This document shows positions 1 to 8,206 of a stretch of DNA of 64,000 nt, in pieces. Position 1 is the stretch's first letter. The number at the start of each line of letters is the position of its first letter. Source of the DNA: Hahnella lacustris (GTDB lineage: Bacteria; Pseudomonadota; Gammaproteobacteria; Burkholderiales; Burkholderiaceae_A); assembly GCA_965194655.1 (NCBI GenBank), contig OZ239148.1, positions 1,488,001 through 1,552,000 on the forward strand, in the 5' to 3' direction. A program made the translations under genes and the position numbers. The notes below the pieces were generated by a model, which worked only from the letters and a program-made list of their open reading frames with translations, was not told where the DNA came from and made no database searches.

Positions 1-746
1 AGGGCAATCTTCTCCACTACTTCCCGCGTTGGCACACCAAAACCTGTTCCACCATTCATGACCAAACAGTTCGAAGCATGGCCAAATCCCACCGCAAGTA
101 GAAGCCGGGCGGCGTCTTCAACGTGCAACCAGTCACGTGTTTCATGTCCAGTGCCACCAAACGTTGCAGGGCCGCTTGATAGCTTAGTGCAGGCATCCCA
201 CAAAAGTTGCTTACGCAGTCCAATGCCATAAACTGAAAAAAGCCGAACGATCGCTACAGATACTCCGAAATGTTGTGAATAGGAAAAGCCAAGCTCCTCT
301 GCTATTTTCTTGTGCACACCATAGGGCGAGACCGGGCGCAGCGGTGCTGTCACTGTGATGGGTATCTGCGTTGCATTTCCATAGACGCTAGCACTTGATG
401 GCAATACAACCCGAGTGATAGGGCTATAAAGTCTGACAAAATCGAGTACGATTTGCGTGGTACCCACAGTTCTGTCGAAATCTTGAGATGGATTTGAAAT
501 AGAAAATCCGACTGATCCACTCCCTGCGCAATGGATGATCAAGTCTGGTTCACCTCCATAGGAAACCATAGCCTCTCTAGTTATGTCCGTTGAGCTCCAT
601 TCACTGAGCCCCCACTTACGCCATTCAGTGCGAGTCCACGAGCCGTGCCCAATACCACGTACGGTATGTCCTGCGATGGCACAGGCGCGTGCGACGTGTC
701 TGCCAAGAAACCCAAAAGCGCCGGTGACGAGTACTGAATTTGTCAT
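1..746 (-). CDS. NAD-dependent epimerase/dehydratase, partial (C-terminus outside window)
   Basis: Reading the minus strand from the ATG at 746 gives an open frame that runs off the left edge, so only the first 248 codons are visible. The N-terminus carries the extended-SDR dinucleotide-binding loop (VTGAFGFLG, pattern GxxGxxG, about residues 7-15). Further on there is a catalytic-type Ser run (LPSSASVYG) and a YxxxK pair (YGVHKK). This is the UDP/GDP-sugar epimerase/dehydratase family; the substrate cannot be told from sequence. Its ATG overlaps the stop of the preceding gene (TCAT at 743-746 on the plus strand), so it is co-translated as the distal gene seen here of the EPS operon. A role in making a nucleotide sugar for the polysaccharide is inferred from context. 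Confidence 0.85.
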   Translation of the reverse strand, partial: MTNSVLVTGAFGFLGRHVARACAIAGHTVRGIGHGSWTRTEWRKWGLSEWSSTDITREAMVSYGGEPDLIIHCAGSGSVGFSISNPSQDFDRTVGTTQIVLDFVRLYSPITRVVLPSSASVYGNATQIPITVTAPLRPVSPYGVHKKIAEELGFSYSQHFGVSVAIVRLFSVYGIGLRKQLLWDACTKLSSGPATFGGTGHETRDWLHVEDAARLLLAVGFGHASNCLVMNGGTGFGVPTREVVEKIA

Positions 747-1726
747 CTAGAAGCGTCAGCCTGACCTGCAAGTAATGCCTGCCAACGAGCCGAGCATAAG
801 TCGCCTGCTTGGCTCAAGGGCATTTCTAAATTTTTAGACACATTGAAAATCGGCAAATGGGCAACAAGCGCAGCACGATTCGCGGGAGAAACAAAGGTCA
901 ATGCACCATTGGCCCCACGGCTCTCGCGAAATCGGGATGGCCGATCTTCAACTCTGATCAATCGCTTTAATATGCCGTCCGCACGATCGTTACGCACAAA
1001 AAATGCGTTGTTACCCGCTCTGTTGGTACCAACAAAACTGTATCCCCGCTTTTCAGCTAGAAATCGGGCGGCTTGAATAGAAACACCATAGTAGAGATTA
1101 CTGTAATGCGCACGACCGCGAACAAAGTCCGGCGTATATGGTACTGTTAATGGTAAGAGATCACCAAAGGCTGAGTTGTATTCGACAATCAAAACCTGTG
1201 GATTGACGCATTTGATAGCCTCCCATACCCAATAGTCCACCCCATCGATATCAACGCTCAAGATACCAAGTTCACCCTCAAAGCCAGCCCCTGCAATTAG
1301 TGAGTTAATGTTGTCGCGCGTAATGAACGATGCAATCGCCGTCAGGTCATGACGCCAGCTGATCCTGTCTCGCCGTATCTGGTCAACGTATGTCTCGCTA
1401 CCATCGATAACTAAACCGCGCCAGTTTCGATGCTGCAGTAGAAATCTCGTATTTGATTCACGGTAATTCTGGACGCCAAACTCAACGAAAGATTCAGGGA
1501 TATCACCCAAATGGTGAACAAGCCACTCTAAGATTCCGTCTTCTCCCCACTGAGAAGAAACGCGAAACTCGGCGCCCCATAAATATTCAAGCTTTTCAAA
1601 TTGCTGGATCTGTCGCGCAGCAACCTGCCCAGTCAAAAAAGCTGCATCGTCACTAAGCTCTTCAGAGGATGCCCCCTTAGGTATGAACCGGCGCAACATG
1701 GGTAGTAATTCTGAAAATTTATTCAC
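743..1726 (-). CDS. FkbM-like SAM-dependent methyltransferase family protein
   Basis: A 327-residue protein without signal peptide. The central part (residues about 57-115) has a methyltransferase-like start: SQWGEDGILEWLV, then FVEFGVQNYRESNTRFLL, then WRGLVIDGSE, matching the motif I region of FkbM-type proteins encoded in surface-polysaccharide clusters. LSVDIDGVDYWVWEAI follows as a likely post-motif acidic strand. It lies 3 nt downstream of gmd and overlaps the next epimerase by 4 nt, so it belongs to the same EPS operon and may modify a sugar or a lipid-linked intermediate. Substrate is unknown. Its base composition looks more AT-rich than the gmd-manC genes, as is common for variable polysaccharide genes. 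Confidence 0.6.
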   Translation of the reverse strand: MNKFSELLPMLRRFIPKGASSEELSDDAAFLTGQVAARQIQQFEKLEYLWGAEFRVSSQWGEDGILEWLVHHLGDIPESFVEFGVQNYRESNTRFLLQHRNWRGLVIDGSETYVDQIRRDRISWRHDLTAIASFITRDNINSLIAGAGFEGELGILSVDIDGVDYWVWEAIKCVNPQVLIVEYNSAFGDLLPLTVPYTPDFVRGRAHYSNLYYGVSIQAARFLAEKRGYSFVGTNRAGNNAFFVRNDRADGILKRLIRVEDRPSRFRESRGANGALTFVSPANRAALVAHLPIFNVSKNLEMPLSQAGDLCSARWQALLAGQADASR

Positions 1727-1729
1727 TGC

Positions 1730-2830
1730 TCACTCGTGGTAGTCCATGGCCTTGTAGCCGTGATTTTTAATGAGCTCGTCGCGCTCGGAAGACTTAAGGT
1801 CTTCGCGAACCATTTCCGCTACGAGTTCCTCGAAGGTGGTCTGGGGTGTCCAGCCCAGTTTAGCCTTGGCCTTGGATGGGTCGCCCAGCAGCGTTTCAAC
1901 TTCAGTGGGGCGGAAGTAGCGAGGGTCGACGGCAATGATTAGCTTGTCGCCTTCGGGGGTTTTCCAGTAGCCTTTTTCGTTCACGCCTTCGCCTTCCCAG
2001 CGAATAGGTATTTCAAGTTCTTTGGCGGCAGCGTTCACGAAGTCGCGCACACTGTACTGCACGCCGGTGGCGATGACAAAGTCTTCAGGCTGCGTCTGTT
2101 GCAGCATGAGCCACTGCATTTGCACGTAGTCTTTGGCGTGCCCCCAGTCGCGCTTAGCGTCCATGTTCCCCAGAAAAAGGTAGTCTTGCAGGCCTAGCTT
2201 GATGCGCGATAAAGCGCGGGTGATTTTGCGGGTGACGAAGGTTTCGCCACGGCGTGGGCTTTCGTGGTTGAACAAGATGCCGTTGCAAGCGTAGATGCCA
2301 TAGGCTTCGCGGTAGTTGACCGTGATCCAGTAGGCATACATCTTGGCCACGGCGTAGGGGCTGCGGGGGTAAAAGGGGGTGGTTTCTTTTTGGGGGATTT
2401 CTTGCACCTGGCCATACAGCTCGGAGGTACTGGCTTGGTAGAAGCGGGTTTTCTTTTCCAGACCGAGGATGCGGATGGCTTCCAGAATGCGCAAGGTGCC
2501 CATGGCGTCCACGTCGGCGGTGTATTCGGGAGATTCAAATGACACGGCCACGTGGCTTTGTGCGCCCAGATTGTAGATTTCGTCGGGCTGGGTTTCTTGC
2601 ACGATGCGCACCAGGTTGCTGGTGTCGCTCAGGTCGCCGTAATGCAGCTTGAAATTGGCGTTGTCCACATGCGGGTCTTGGTAGATGTGGTCCACGCGCT
2701 GGGTGTTGAAGCTGCTGGCACGGCGCTTGATGCCGTGGACGATGTAGCCTTTTTCCAGAAGAAATTCAGCGAGGTAAGAACCGTCTTGGCCGGTGATGCC
2801 GGTGATGAGGGCTACTTTTTTTTGGGTCAT
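1730..2830 (-). CDS. gmd: GDP-mannose 4,6-dehydratase
   Basis: Converts GDP-D-mannose to GDP-4-keto-6-deoxy-D-mannose, the first step to GDP-L-fucose and related deoxysugars. The 366-residue length is typical. Residues 10-17 hold the NADP-binding loop TGITGQDG, ASTSELYG supplies the catalytic Ser/Thr, and SPYAVAK (around residue 157) supplies the Tyr/Lys pair. RRGETFVTRKI and the RDWGHAKDYV block are Gmd hallmarks. The gene lies 61 nt after fcl in the same direction; together they give the two-step GDP-fucose route fed by ManC upstream. Confidence 0.96.
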   Translation of the reverse strand: MTQKKVALITGITGQDGSYLAEFLLEKGYIVHGIKRRASSFNTQRVDHIYQDPHVDNANFKLHYGDLSDTSNLVRIVQETQPDEIYNLGAQSHVAVSFESPEYTADVDAMGTLRILEAIRILGLEKKTRFYQASTSELYGQVQEIPQKETTPFYPRSPYAVAKMYAYWITVNYREAYGIYACNGILFNHESPRRGETFVTRKITRALSRIKLGLQDYLFLGNMDAKRDWGHAKDYVQMQWLMLQQTQPEDFVIATGVQYSVRDFVNAAAKELEIPIRWEGEGVNEKGYWKTPEGDKLIIAVDPRYFRPTEVETLLGDPSKAKAKLGWTPQTTFEELVAEMVREDLKSSERDELIKNHGYKAMDYHE

Positions 2831-2891
2831 GAGAAGCAGTGGTTTACAGATGAATAGATAGATACTTGCTTGCGCAGGTATGACTATGGTT

Positions 2892-3857
2892 TTATATGGT
2901 TGTTAAAAAGTCTTTATAGGCCAGCGCTAGGCCTTCATGAAGTTTTACTTGAGATTGCCAGCCTAAATTGTTGAGCCGCGTGCTGTCCATCCACTTGCGG
3001 GGAGCACCATCGGGTTTGCTGGTGTCGAACTCAATGTGCCCGGTGTATCCCACCGTTTGGGCAATCGCTTGGGCCACTTCTGCGATGGTCACATCCGTAC
3101 CAGAGCCTACGTTGATGTGACTCTGCATAGGGCTGGTATGTTCGTCGTAGATGGCTTTGGGTAGCTGCATGACGTGAACGCTGGCGGAAGCCATGTCATC
3201 TACATATAAGAACTCTCGGCGTGGCGTACCTGTGCCCCAGATGGCGACGCTGGACGCATTGACCAACTTGGCTTCATGAAAGCGGCGAATCAAAGCGGGG
3301 ATGACGTGGCTGTTTTCGGGATGGTAGTTGTCACCTGGGCCATAGAGGTTGGTGGGCATGACGCTGCGGTAGTCCACGCCGTGGCTGGCACCATATTGGC
3401 GGTTGTAGCTTTCGCAGAGCTTGATGCCGGCAATTTTGGCGATGGCATAGGGCTCGTTGGTTGGCTCTAAATTGCCGGTGAGCAGAGCGTCTTCGCGCAT
3501 TGGTTGCGCAGCCATGCGGGGGTAGATGCAGCTGCTGCCCAAAAAGAGCAGCTTTTGTACGCCATTACGGAAGGCAGCCTCGATGACATTGGCCTGCATC
3601 ATCAAGTTTTGGTAGATGAAGTCTGCCGGATAGGTGTTGTTGGCATGGATGCCACCGACCTTAGCGGCGGCCAGGTAGACCTGTTGTGGTTTTTCCTGCT
3701 GAAAAAATGCTTGCACTGCCGCCTGGTTGGTCAGGTCTAACTCAGCATGGGTGCGGGTGACCAAGTGGGTGTTGCCCTGCGCTTGCAGCGTGCGGCAAAT
3801 GGCGCTGCCCACCATGCCTCGGTGACCGGCTACATAAATTTTCGCTTGATCGCTCAT
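2892..3857 (-). CDS. fcl: GDP-L-fucose synthase
   Basis: Bifunctional epimerase/reductase that turns the Gmd product into GDP-L-fucose. It has 321 residues, full length for the family. Visible motifs are the NADP loop GHRGMVGSAI near residue 11, FLGSSCIYP with the catalytic Ser, and PYAIAKIAG with the YxxxK pair, followed by CESYNRQYG. Its start overlaps the stop of manC by 4 nt (3854-3857), so expression is probably coupled. Product is cytoplasmic and feeds the EPS or O-chain glycosyltransferases, which are not in the window. Confidence 0.95.
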   Translation of the reverse strand: MSDQAKIYVAGHRGMVGSAICRTLQAQGNTHLVTRTHAELDLTNQAAVQAFFQQEKPQQVYLAAAKVGGIHANNTYPADFIYQNLMMQANVIEAAFRNGVQKLLFLGSSCIYPRMAAQPMREDALLTGNLEPTNEPYAIAKIAGIKLCESYNRQYGASHGVDYRSVMPTNLYGPGDNYHPENSHVIPALIRRFHEAKLVNASSVAIWGTGTPRREFLYVDDMASASVHVMQLPKAIYDEHTSPMQSHINVGSGTDVTIAEVAQAIAQTVGYTGHIEFDTSKPDGAPRKWMDSTRLNNLGWQSQVKLHEGLALAYKDFLTTI

Positions 3858-5311
3858 GAGTTGGTTCGGCCGTAAGTGTCTTCAAACCGGACGATGTCGT
3901 CCTCACCCAAGTAGCTGCCCGATTGCACCTCGATGATTTCAAGCGGAATACTGCCGGGGTTGGCCAAGCGATGCACCTCGCCCAGAGGGATGTAGGTAGA
4001 CTGGTTTTCGGTCAGGGTGAGCACTTTGTAGCCGTTGGTGATCTCAGCCGTGCCGGTCACCACGATCCAATGCTCAGCACGGTGGTGGTGTTTTTGCAGG
4101 CTCAGGCTGGCGTTTGGCTTGACCTGGATGCGCTTGACTTTGAACCGGCCACCTTCGTCGATGCTGTCGTACCAGCCCCAGGGGCGGTGCACTTTGCGGT
4201 GCAGGGTTTGCTCTTCACGCTTTGTGTTTTGCAGTTTGGCGACGATGAGCTTCACGTCTTGGCTGCGCGACTTATCTGCCACCAGCACGGCGTCTGCAGT
4301 TTCAATGACGACCAGGTCGCTCACGCCCACCAGTGTGACCAAGCGGCTGCTGGCGTGCACCAAGGTGTTGCGGCTGTCGGTGGTCAGCACGTCACCCACA
4401 TGGGCGTTGCCATGATCGTCTTTGGGCAGCACGTTCCACACCGCGTCCCATGCACCCAGGTCTGACCATCCGGCATCGAGCGGGACCATCTGAATGGGGA
4501 ATTCGCTGCCTGGGCAGTGCTCCATGACGGCGTAGTCCACCGAATCTGAAGGGATGGCAGCAAACTCTTCTTTGCCGGGGCGAATGAACTGGGCGTCTTG
4601 CTTTTTAGCGGCCCAGGCGGCTTGGCTGGCTTGGGCAATGTTGGGGCGGAAGGTTTGCAGAGCTTTGAGCCAGACCGAGGCACGCAGCACGAACATGCCG
4701 GCGTTCCAAAAGTAGCCGCCTTCTTTTAAGTAGACTTCAGCGGTGGCTTGATTGGGTTTTTCTACGAAGGCCGTAACCTGCAAGGCAATCGCGCACGAGG
4801 ATGCGTCCTGGCTTTGTTCGGTGCGGATGTAGCCGTAGCCCGTATCGGGTTTGTCGGGGGTGACGCCTAAGATGACGATGTTGCCATCAGCCGCTTGGGC
4901 AATGGCTTGTTGCACGGCCGCTGTGAAGGCGGCGGCATTGGCCACGGTTTGGTCGGCGGGAGTGACCACTAAAACGGGGTCTTGGCCTTTTTCTGTGGCG
5001 GCCAGGGCGGCCAGTGTCAAGGCGGGCGCTGTGTTGCGGCCAACGGGCTCCAGCAAGGCGGTGCCCAATGCAATGCCCAATTCGCGCAGTTGCTCTGACG
5101 CCAAAAAGCGGTGGTCCTCGCCGCTGACGATGACGGGGGCTGCCACTTGAATGCTGTCGTTGCCCAAAGCGGCCAGCCTTTGTGCGGCTTGCTGAAACAG
5201 GCTTTCGTTGCCAGTGAGGCAAAGAAACTGCTTGGGGAAACCGGTGCGCGACAGTGGCCACAAACGTGTGCCGGAGCCACCGCAGAGGATGACGGGTGTG
5301 ACTTGGATCAT
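3854..5311 (-). CDS. manC: Mannose-1-phosphate guanylyltransferase / mannose-6-phosphate isomerase
   Basis: Type II PMI/GMP enzyme, 485 residues. The N-terminal nucleotidyltransferase has the signature LCGGSGTRLWPLSR followed by FPKQF (residues 9-28), which makes GDP-mannose from mannose-1-phosphate and GTP. The C-terminal cupin (from about residue 370: RPWGWY, then QKHHHRAEHWIVV with metal-binding His/Glu) carries the isomerase activity. Both ends overlap neighbours by 4 nt (marR-type regulator upstream, fcl downstream), so the GDP-mannose/GDP-fucose genes are one transcription unit headed by the regulator. The symbol cpsB or algA is used for the same family elsewhere. Confidence 0.94.
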   Translation of the reverse strand: MIQVTPVILCGGSGTRLWPLSRTGFPKQFLCLTGNESLFQQAAQRLAALGNDSIQVAAPVIVSGEDHRFLASEQLRELGIALGTALLEPVGRNTAPALTLAALAATEKGQDPVLVVTPADQTVANAAAFTAAVQQAIAQAADGNIVILGVTPDKPDTGYGYIRTEQSQDASSCAIALQVTAFVEKPNQATAEVYLKEGGYFWNAGMFVLRASVWLKALQTFRPNIAQASQAAWAAKKQDAQFIRPGKEEFAAIPSDSVDYAVMEHCPGSEFPIQMVPLDAGWSDLGAWDAVWNVLPKDDHGNAHVGDVLTTDSRNTLVHASSRLVTLVGVSDLVVIETADAVLVADKSRSQDVKLIVAKLQNTKREEQTLHRKVHRPWGWYDSIDEGGRFKVKRIQVKPNASLSLQKHHHRAEHWIVVTGTAEITNGYKVLTLTENQSTYIPLGEVHRLANPGSIPLEIIEVQSGSYLGEDDIVRFEDTYGRTNS

Positions 5312-5673
5312 GCTTGTTGTGTTTTGTCTTGCCCTGGGGCGTCGACTTCAGACTTGAGCGCCTCAATCTCTAACTTGAGTGCTTCATACTCTTCCATCTT
5401 GCGGCTGAGGAATCTGGTGGTCAGGGTCACTTTTTCTGCAATGCCAATGGGCGTGAGCAAATACACGTACTTGAATTTGTTCTTGCTGCTGGAGAAGTTT
5501 TGCATCTTCACCAGGCCCTTGTCGATGAGTGCGTTGAGGCAGTAGTTCAGGCCGCCCACACTCATGCCTAGCTTCTCAGCCAACTCGCGTTGAGTTAGAT
5601 CGGGGTTTGCTTGCAAGATGCGCATGATCCGAAAATGAGTGTCTTCTTGGATCTTGGCTTGACGGCTTGTCAT
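5308..5673 (-). CDS. MarR family EPS-associated transcriptional regulator
   Basis: A 121-residue DNA-binding protein. Residues about 20-75 form a winged helix (ANPDLTQRELAEKLGMSVGGLNYCLNALIDKGLVK in segments), and the last 40 residues (from LSRKMEEYEALKLE) look like a coiled coil that would dimerise. This compact form is found at the head of exosortase/EPS gene clusters in Burkholderiales. It is the first gene of the minus-strand EPS operon and overlaps manC by 4 nt, suggesting autoregulation of the whole operon. An imperfect inverted repeat (CTTTA, 9 nt, TAAAG at 5682-5700) lies just upstream of the start and is a candidate operator. Confidence 0.85.
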   Translation of the reverse strand: MTSRQAKIQEDTHFRIMRILQANPDLTQRELAEKLGMSVGGLNYCLNALIDKGLVKMQNFSSSKNKFKYVYLLTPIGIAEKVTLTTRFLSRKMEEYEALKLEIEALKSEVDAPGQDKTQQA

Positions 5674-6020
5674 TGGGGTAGCTTTAAAGTGGTACTAAAG
5701 AAAATGAAAATGTGCTTTGGGCAGGCTACCGCAATGCCGTGTAGCGATCGGCAGAGCGGATTAAGGGTCGGCTACAGCAAATAGGTAGCAACTTCTGTTA
5801 GAAGCTAAACTGTACCGCATTTCAGCCGTCCGTTCGAACTCTGAACAAAACAATTTATCGATTGCAGAATCTTTTTAGAAGTGGCCGCTTGGTCTTCAAT
5901 GCCATGGGCACCTTGCGCGATGGACTAAGAGCTTCCAGACCTTCGGGACATTCAAGCTACGGTTGCCCTCTCCTGCTGCTGACACTAAATTAGTGCTTTA
6001 AACCGCCGCACTGTCCATGA
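5674..6020. promoter_or_regulatory. Divergent intergenic region between EPS operon and integrase
   Basis: 347 bp with no gene I can support. It must carry the promoter of the minus-strand EPS operon and of the plus-strand integrase. Two symmetric elements are visible: CTTTA-N9-TAAAG at 5682-5700, next to the regulator start, and a perfect 13-nt palindrome CACTAAATTAGTG at 5983-5995, 25 nt before the integrase start. Either could bind a regulator; nothing in the sequence proves it. Confidence 0.35.
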
Positions 6021-7049
6021 ATGTCAGAGCTTGTAGCCGCTGCTGCCCCCGATGAATTGCTGATCCTTTCCAGGGGGAAAGTCCGCCTCCACGGCATTGA
6101 TTTCGATGAGGATTTTTTGTCGGAGCTGGTGGCACGGCATTTCAGGCGGCAGCAGTTGCTGGCCAAGCCGATGTTTTCGGATGCGTATGGCATTTACATG
6201 CGCGAGAACCCATCCGCACACCGCCGCAAGTTCAAGACCTTGGCGAAGCAGGCTTACACGCTGTTTGTGGCCCAGTTTGGCGACATGCCCTTGGATGAGT
6301 TGCGCCATGTGCACATCACCGAGTTCAGGGACAGCCAATTGGCCCGTGGCCTGCACGCCAACAGCGTGAGGCGACACATCAACATGCTCAATGCCATGGT
6401 GAACATGGCGTTCAAGCACCTGGACATGGATCGCCTCAGCCCTTTCAGGCGCTTGTACATCCGTGGCGAGGGTGAGTTGTCGCGCACCATGGCGCCCATC
6501 ACCGTGGAGCACCTGCGCAAGGTCAAAGCGCATTTGCTAAGCCACCCGATTCCGTCGCGCTTAGCGGCGCTGATACAGCTCAACACTGGCATGCGCATTT
6601 CGGAGCCTGTGCTGGCGCGCTTGGATGACTTGGTGCTGGACCATGACATTCCACACCTGTGGGTGCGCCAAAACAGCCTGACCGACCGCAAAACCCAAGC
6701 CAGCATCCGCTGCGTGCCACTGCTGGGCGTGTCGCTGGAGGCGGCCCAAGAACTGCACCGCCGTGCGGTCAGGCAAAAAAGCGACTGGCTGATGCCGCAA
6801 TACGCATCAGAGGTTGGCAACACCTCGTGCGCCTCCACACTGAACAAGTACATGCGGCACCTGGACTTCAGAACGCACATGTTCAGGCATGCCTTCATTG
6901 ACCGGCTGAAGGCCTGCGGCGACGTGCCCGTGCCCATTGCCGAAGCCATCACAGGCCACGGGCGCAACGCTTCTGAATTTGCCCGGTATGGCTCGGTGGG
7001 CTACACGCTGGAGCAGAAAAAGGCGGTGATTGAGCGGATATTGGTTTGA
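6021..7049 (+). CDS. Tyrosine recombinase (phage-type integrase)
   Basis: A 342-residue site-specific recombinase. Residues about 65-145 look like the core-binding helical domain (KTLAKQAYTLFVAQFGDM...ITEFRDSQLARG). The catalytic domain shows Arg192 (NTGMRISEP), the box II HxxR (His286-Arg289 in HMFRH), His313 (TGHGRN) and a candidate nucleophile Tyr323 or Tyr328. A stop codon lies directly before the ATG at 6021, and the first 60 residues do not give a clear arm-binding domain, so the N-terminus may be shortened or divergent. It points towards the tRNA-Asn half-site 900 bp downstream and is the obvious enzyme for that attachment site. Confidence 0.9.
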   Translation: MSELVAAAAPDELLILSRGKVRLHGIDFDEDFLSELVARHFRRQQLLAKPMFSDAYGIYMRENPSAHRRKFKTLAKQAYTLFVAQFGDMPLDELRHVHITEFRDSQLARGLHANSVRRHINMLNAMVNMAFKHLDMDRLSPFRRLYIRGEGELSRTMAPITVEHLRKVKAHLLSHPIPSRLAALIQLNTGMRISEPVLARLDDLVLDHDIPHLWVRQNSLTDRKTQASIRCVPLLGVSLEAAQELHRRAVRQKSDWLMPQYASEVGNTSCASTLNKYMRHLDFRTHMFRHAFIDRLKACGDVPVPIAEAITGHGRNASEFARYGSVGYTLEQKKAVIERILV

Positions 7050-7170
7050 GCGGTGGGTTGGCATCTTTGCGGCCCTACCTAACAAATTTTGAGGGATGGT
7101 CTTGGCAGAGGCTGTTCCCGTATGAACAACGCATTGCACGACCTCAGTGCCCGTTTACGTTAGGCGTAAT

Positions 7171-7491
7171 TCACTGAAGTTTGATGCCTGTTTTGTACGC
7201 CACTGCAACAATAGGGCGCATGTCTTGAGCTTGCTCCACAACAATGTCAATTTGGCGTTCACCTAATTGCCGCTCAAGCAGGGTCAACATTTTGATTTTT
7301 TGCATGAAAGTCTGCTGAGGCCCAGCGGCATCGTCGGCTGATCGCACTTGTGGACAAACTAGAAGGTCAATGTCGCCGCCTCTTTTAGCATCATCCACGC
7401 GTGAGCCAAATAGCCACACGGATGTGCCTTGGCCGAATGCAGTGGTTGCAGCCTGGCAAATGGCCTGGATTTGGTCGGTGCTAAGGCGCAT
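7171..7491 (-). CDS. MNT-type nucleotidyltransferase domain protein
   Basis: 106 residues from the ATG at 7491; an upstream in-frame extension has no family similarity, so I chose the internal start. Residues 29-42 carry the pol-beta nucleotidyltransferase signature: GS at 29-30 and DxD at 40 and 42 (FGSRVDDAKRGGDIDLLV). This size and motif are typical of minimal nucleotidyltransferases, some of which act as antitoxins of HEPN toxins by adding AMP. No HEPN partner is visible on either side, so it may be solitary or a remnant. It sits inside the putative island between the integrase and the attachment site. Substrate unknown. Confidence 0.75.
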   Translation of the reverse strand: MRLSTDQIQAICQAATTAFGQGTSVWLFGSRVDDAKRGGDIDLLVCPQVRSADDAAGPQQTFMQKIKMLTLLERQLGERQIDIVVEQAQDMRPIVAVAYKTGIKLQ

Positions 7492-7656
7492 GCGGTTAAT
7501 GTATGCTCGGCCGGCAACCCTGTAACAGTCACTACCACCCAAGGTGAAACCTATAAGGAAACCGTTCAAAATCTGAAGGAAGCTACGAGCTTGTACTTGG
7601 ACGAGTTTCCAATGAAAACTCACAGCCACCCTGCTACATCTTATAATTTTGACCCT

Positions 7657-7739
7657 ATTACACGAAATATTACACGCCTATCCCAAAATACTATAAGTCA
7701 TTGATTTAAATTGGTTTTTTGAGCGCCTGGCTTTCTGAT
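7657..7739 (+). repeat. Att-proximal direct repeat, copy 1
   Basis: First copy of an imperfect direct repeat whose second copy is at 7869-7951, an offset of exactly 212 bp without gaps. The first 21 bases are identical in both copies and themselves contain TTACACG twice, 13 bp apart; TAAGT-C/T-ATTGATTTA follows 37 bp into each copy, and the ends match again (AGCGCCTGGCTTTCTG versus AGAGCCTTGTTTTCTG). Repeated short boxes next to a tRNA core site are what arm-type binding sites of tyrosine integrases look like; that function is inferred. Confidence 0.65.
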
Positions 7740-7868
7740 TTAGCATTTAGTACAAATAATTAGCATTTTAAAGTATGCATTTCTAGCTTTTATGAGTTAA
7801 CATAAATTTTTTAGAACCTCAAAAAGACACTCAGCATCAATCCAGTTACATTATGTAACTCTTGGTCA

Positions 7869-7951
7869 ATTACACGAAATATTACACGCTCATTAAAAAT
7901 ACCCGTAAGTTATTGATTTATATAGGCATATTAAGAGCCTTGTTTTCTGTT
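7869..7951 (+). repeat. Att-proximal direct repeat, copy 2, abutting the tRNA half-site
   Basis: Second copy of the repeat at 7657-7739. It starts with the same 21 bases (two TTACACG boxes) and ends in TTTTCTGTT, running straight into the anticodon-loop position where the tRNA-Asn sequence begins. Copy 1 ends at the same relative point but continues into unrelated sequence instead of tRNA. The arrangement suggests duplication of the integrase-binding arm of the attachment site, or an older degenerate junction. Confidence 0.65.
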
Positions 7952-7991
7952 AATCCGTAGGTCCCTGGTTCGAGCCCAGGTCGGGGAGCCA
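7947..7991 (+). other. 3' half of tRNA-Asn(GTT): putative attR site
   Basis: The 45 bases can be folded as the 3' half of a tRNA-Asn: anticodon loop CTGTTAA with anticodon GTT at 7949-7951, 3' strand of the anticodon stem (TCCGT), variable loop, a perfect 5-bp T arm (CCTGG/CCAGG around TTCGAGC, 7964-7980), acceptor 3' strand TCGGGGA, discriminator G and encoded CCA at 7989-7991. The 5' half (D arm, TCCCCGA strand) is missing; the sequence before 7947 is unrelated and AT-rich. Tyrosine integrases commonly use the anticodon loop to 3' end of a tRNA as core site, so this is read as the right end of the island carrying the integrase at 6021. Confidence 0.8.
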
Positions 7992-8002
7992 CATTCCGAA
8001 AG

Positions 8003-8035
8003 AGCCCAGCAGCGATGTTGGGCTTTTTCTTTTTT
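8003..8035 (+). terminator. Rho-independent terminator after the tRNA-Asn half-site
   Basis: AGCCCA (8003-8008) pairs with TGGGCT (8019-8024), and a T-rich tail follows. It is placed 11 nt after the CCA end, as expected for the native terminator of the tRNA-Asn gene. This supports the idea that sequence to the right of 7947 is the original chromosomal side of the integration site. Confidence 0.75.
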
Positions 8036-8059
8036 ATTCCGACGCGTATTGTTCTGGAT

Positions 8060-8206
8060 ATGATCAAACTCGCCAATGCGCTGCTTTTGATCTCAGCAGT
8101 GCTGACTGCGCACTTACTTGATGCACATCCCTTTTTGAGCTGGGTCGTGTTGCCTTGTCTAGGCTCGATCTCATTTGCCCTGACTGCCGCCCCAACGCGG
8201 GGGTGA
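8060..8206 (+). CDS. Possible 48-residue hydrophobic protein (weak)
   Basis: An ATG at 8060 opens 48 codons with two hydrophobic segments (ALLLISAVLTAHLL and FLSWVVLPCLGSISFAL), so the product would be a small membrane protein or a fragment of one. There is no good ribosome binding site (only GGAT close to the ATG) and no recognisable family. It follows the tRNA-Asn terminator and may be a relic. Listed only because nothing else occupies this stretch. Confidence 0.2.
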   Translation: MIKLANALLLISAVLTAHLLDAHPFLSWVVLPCLGSISFALTAAPTRG

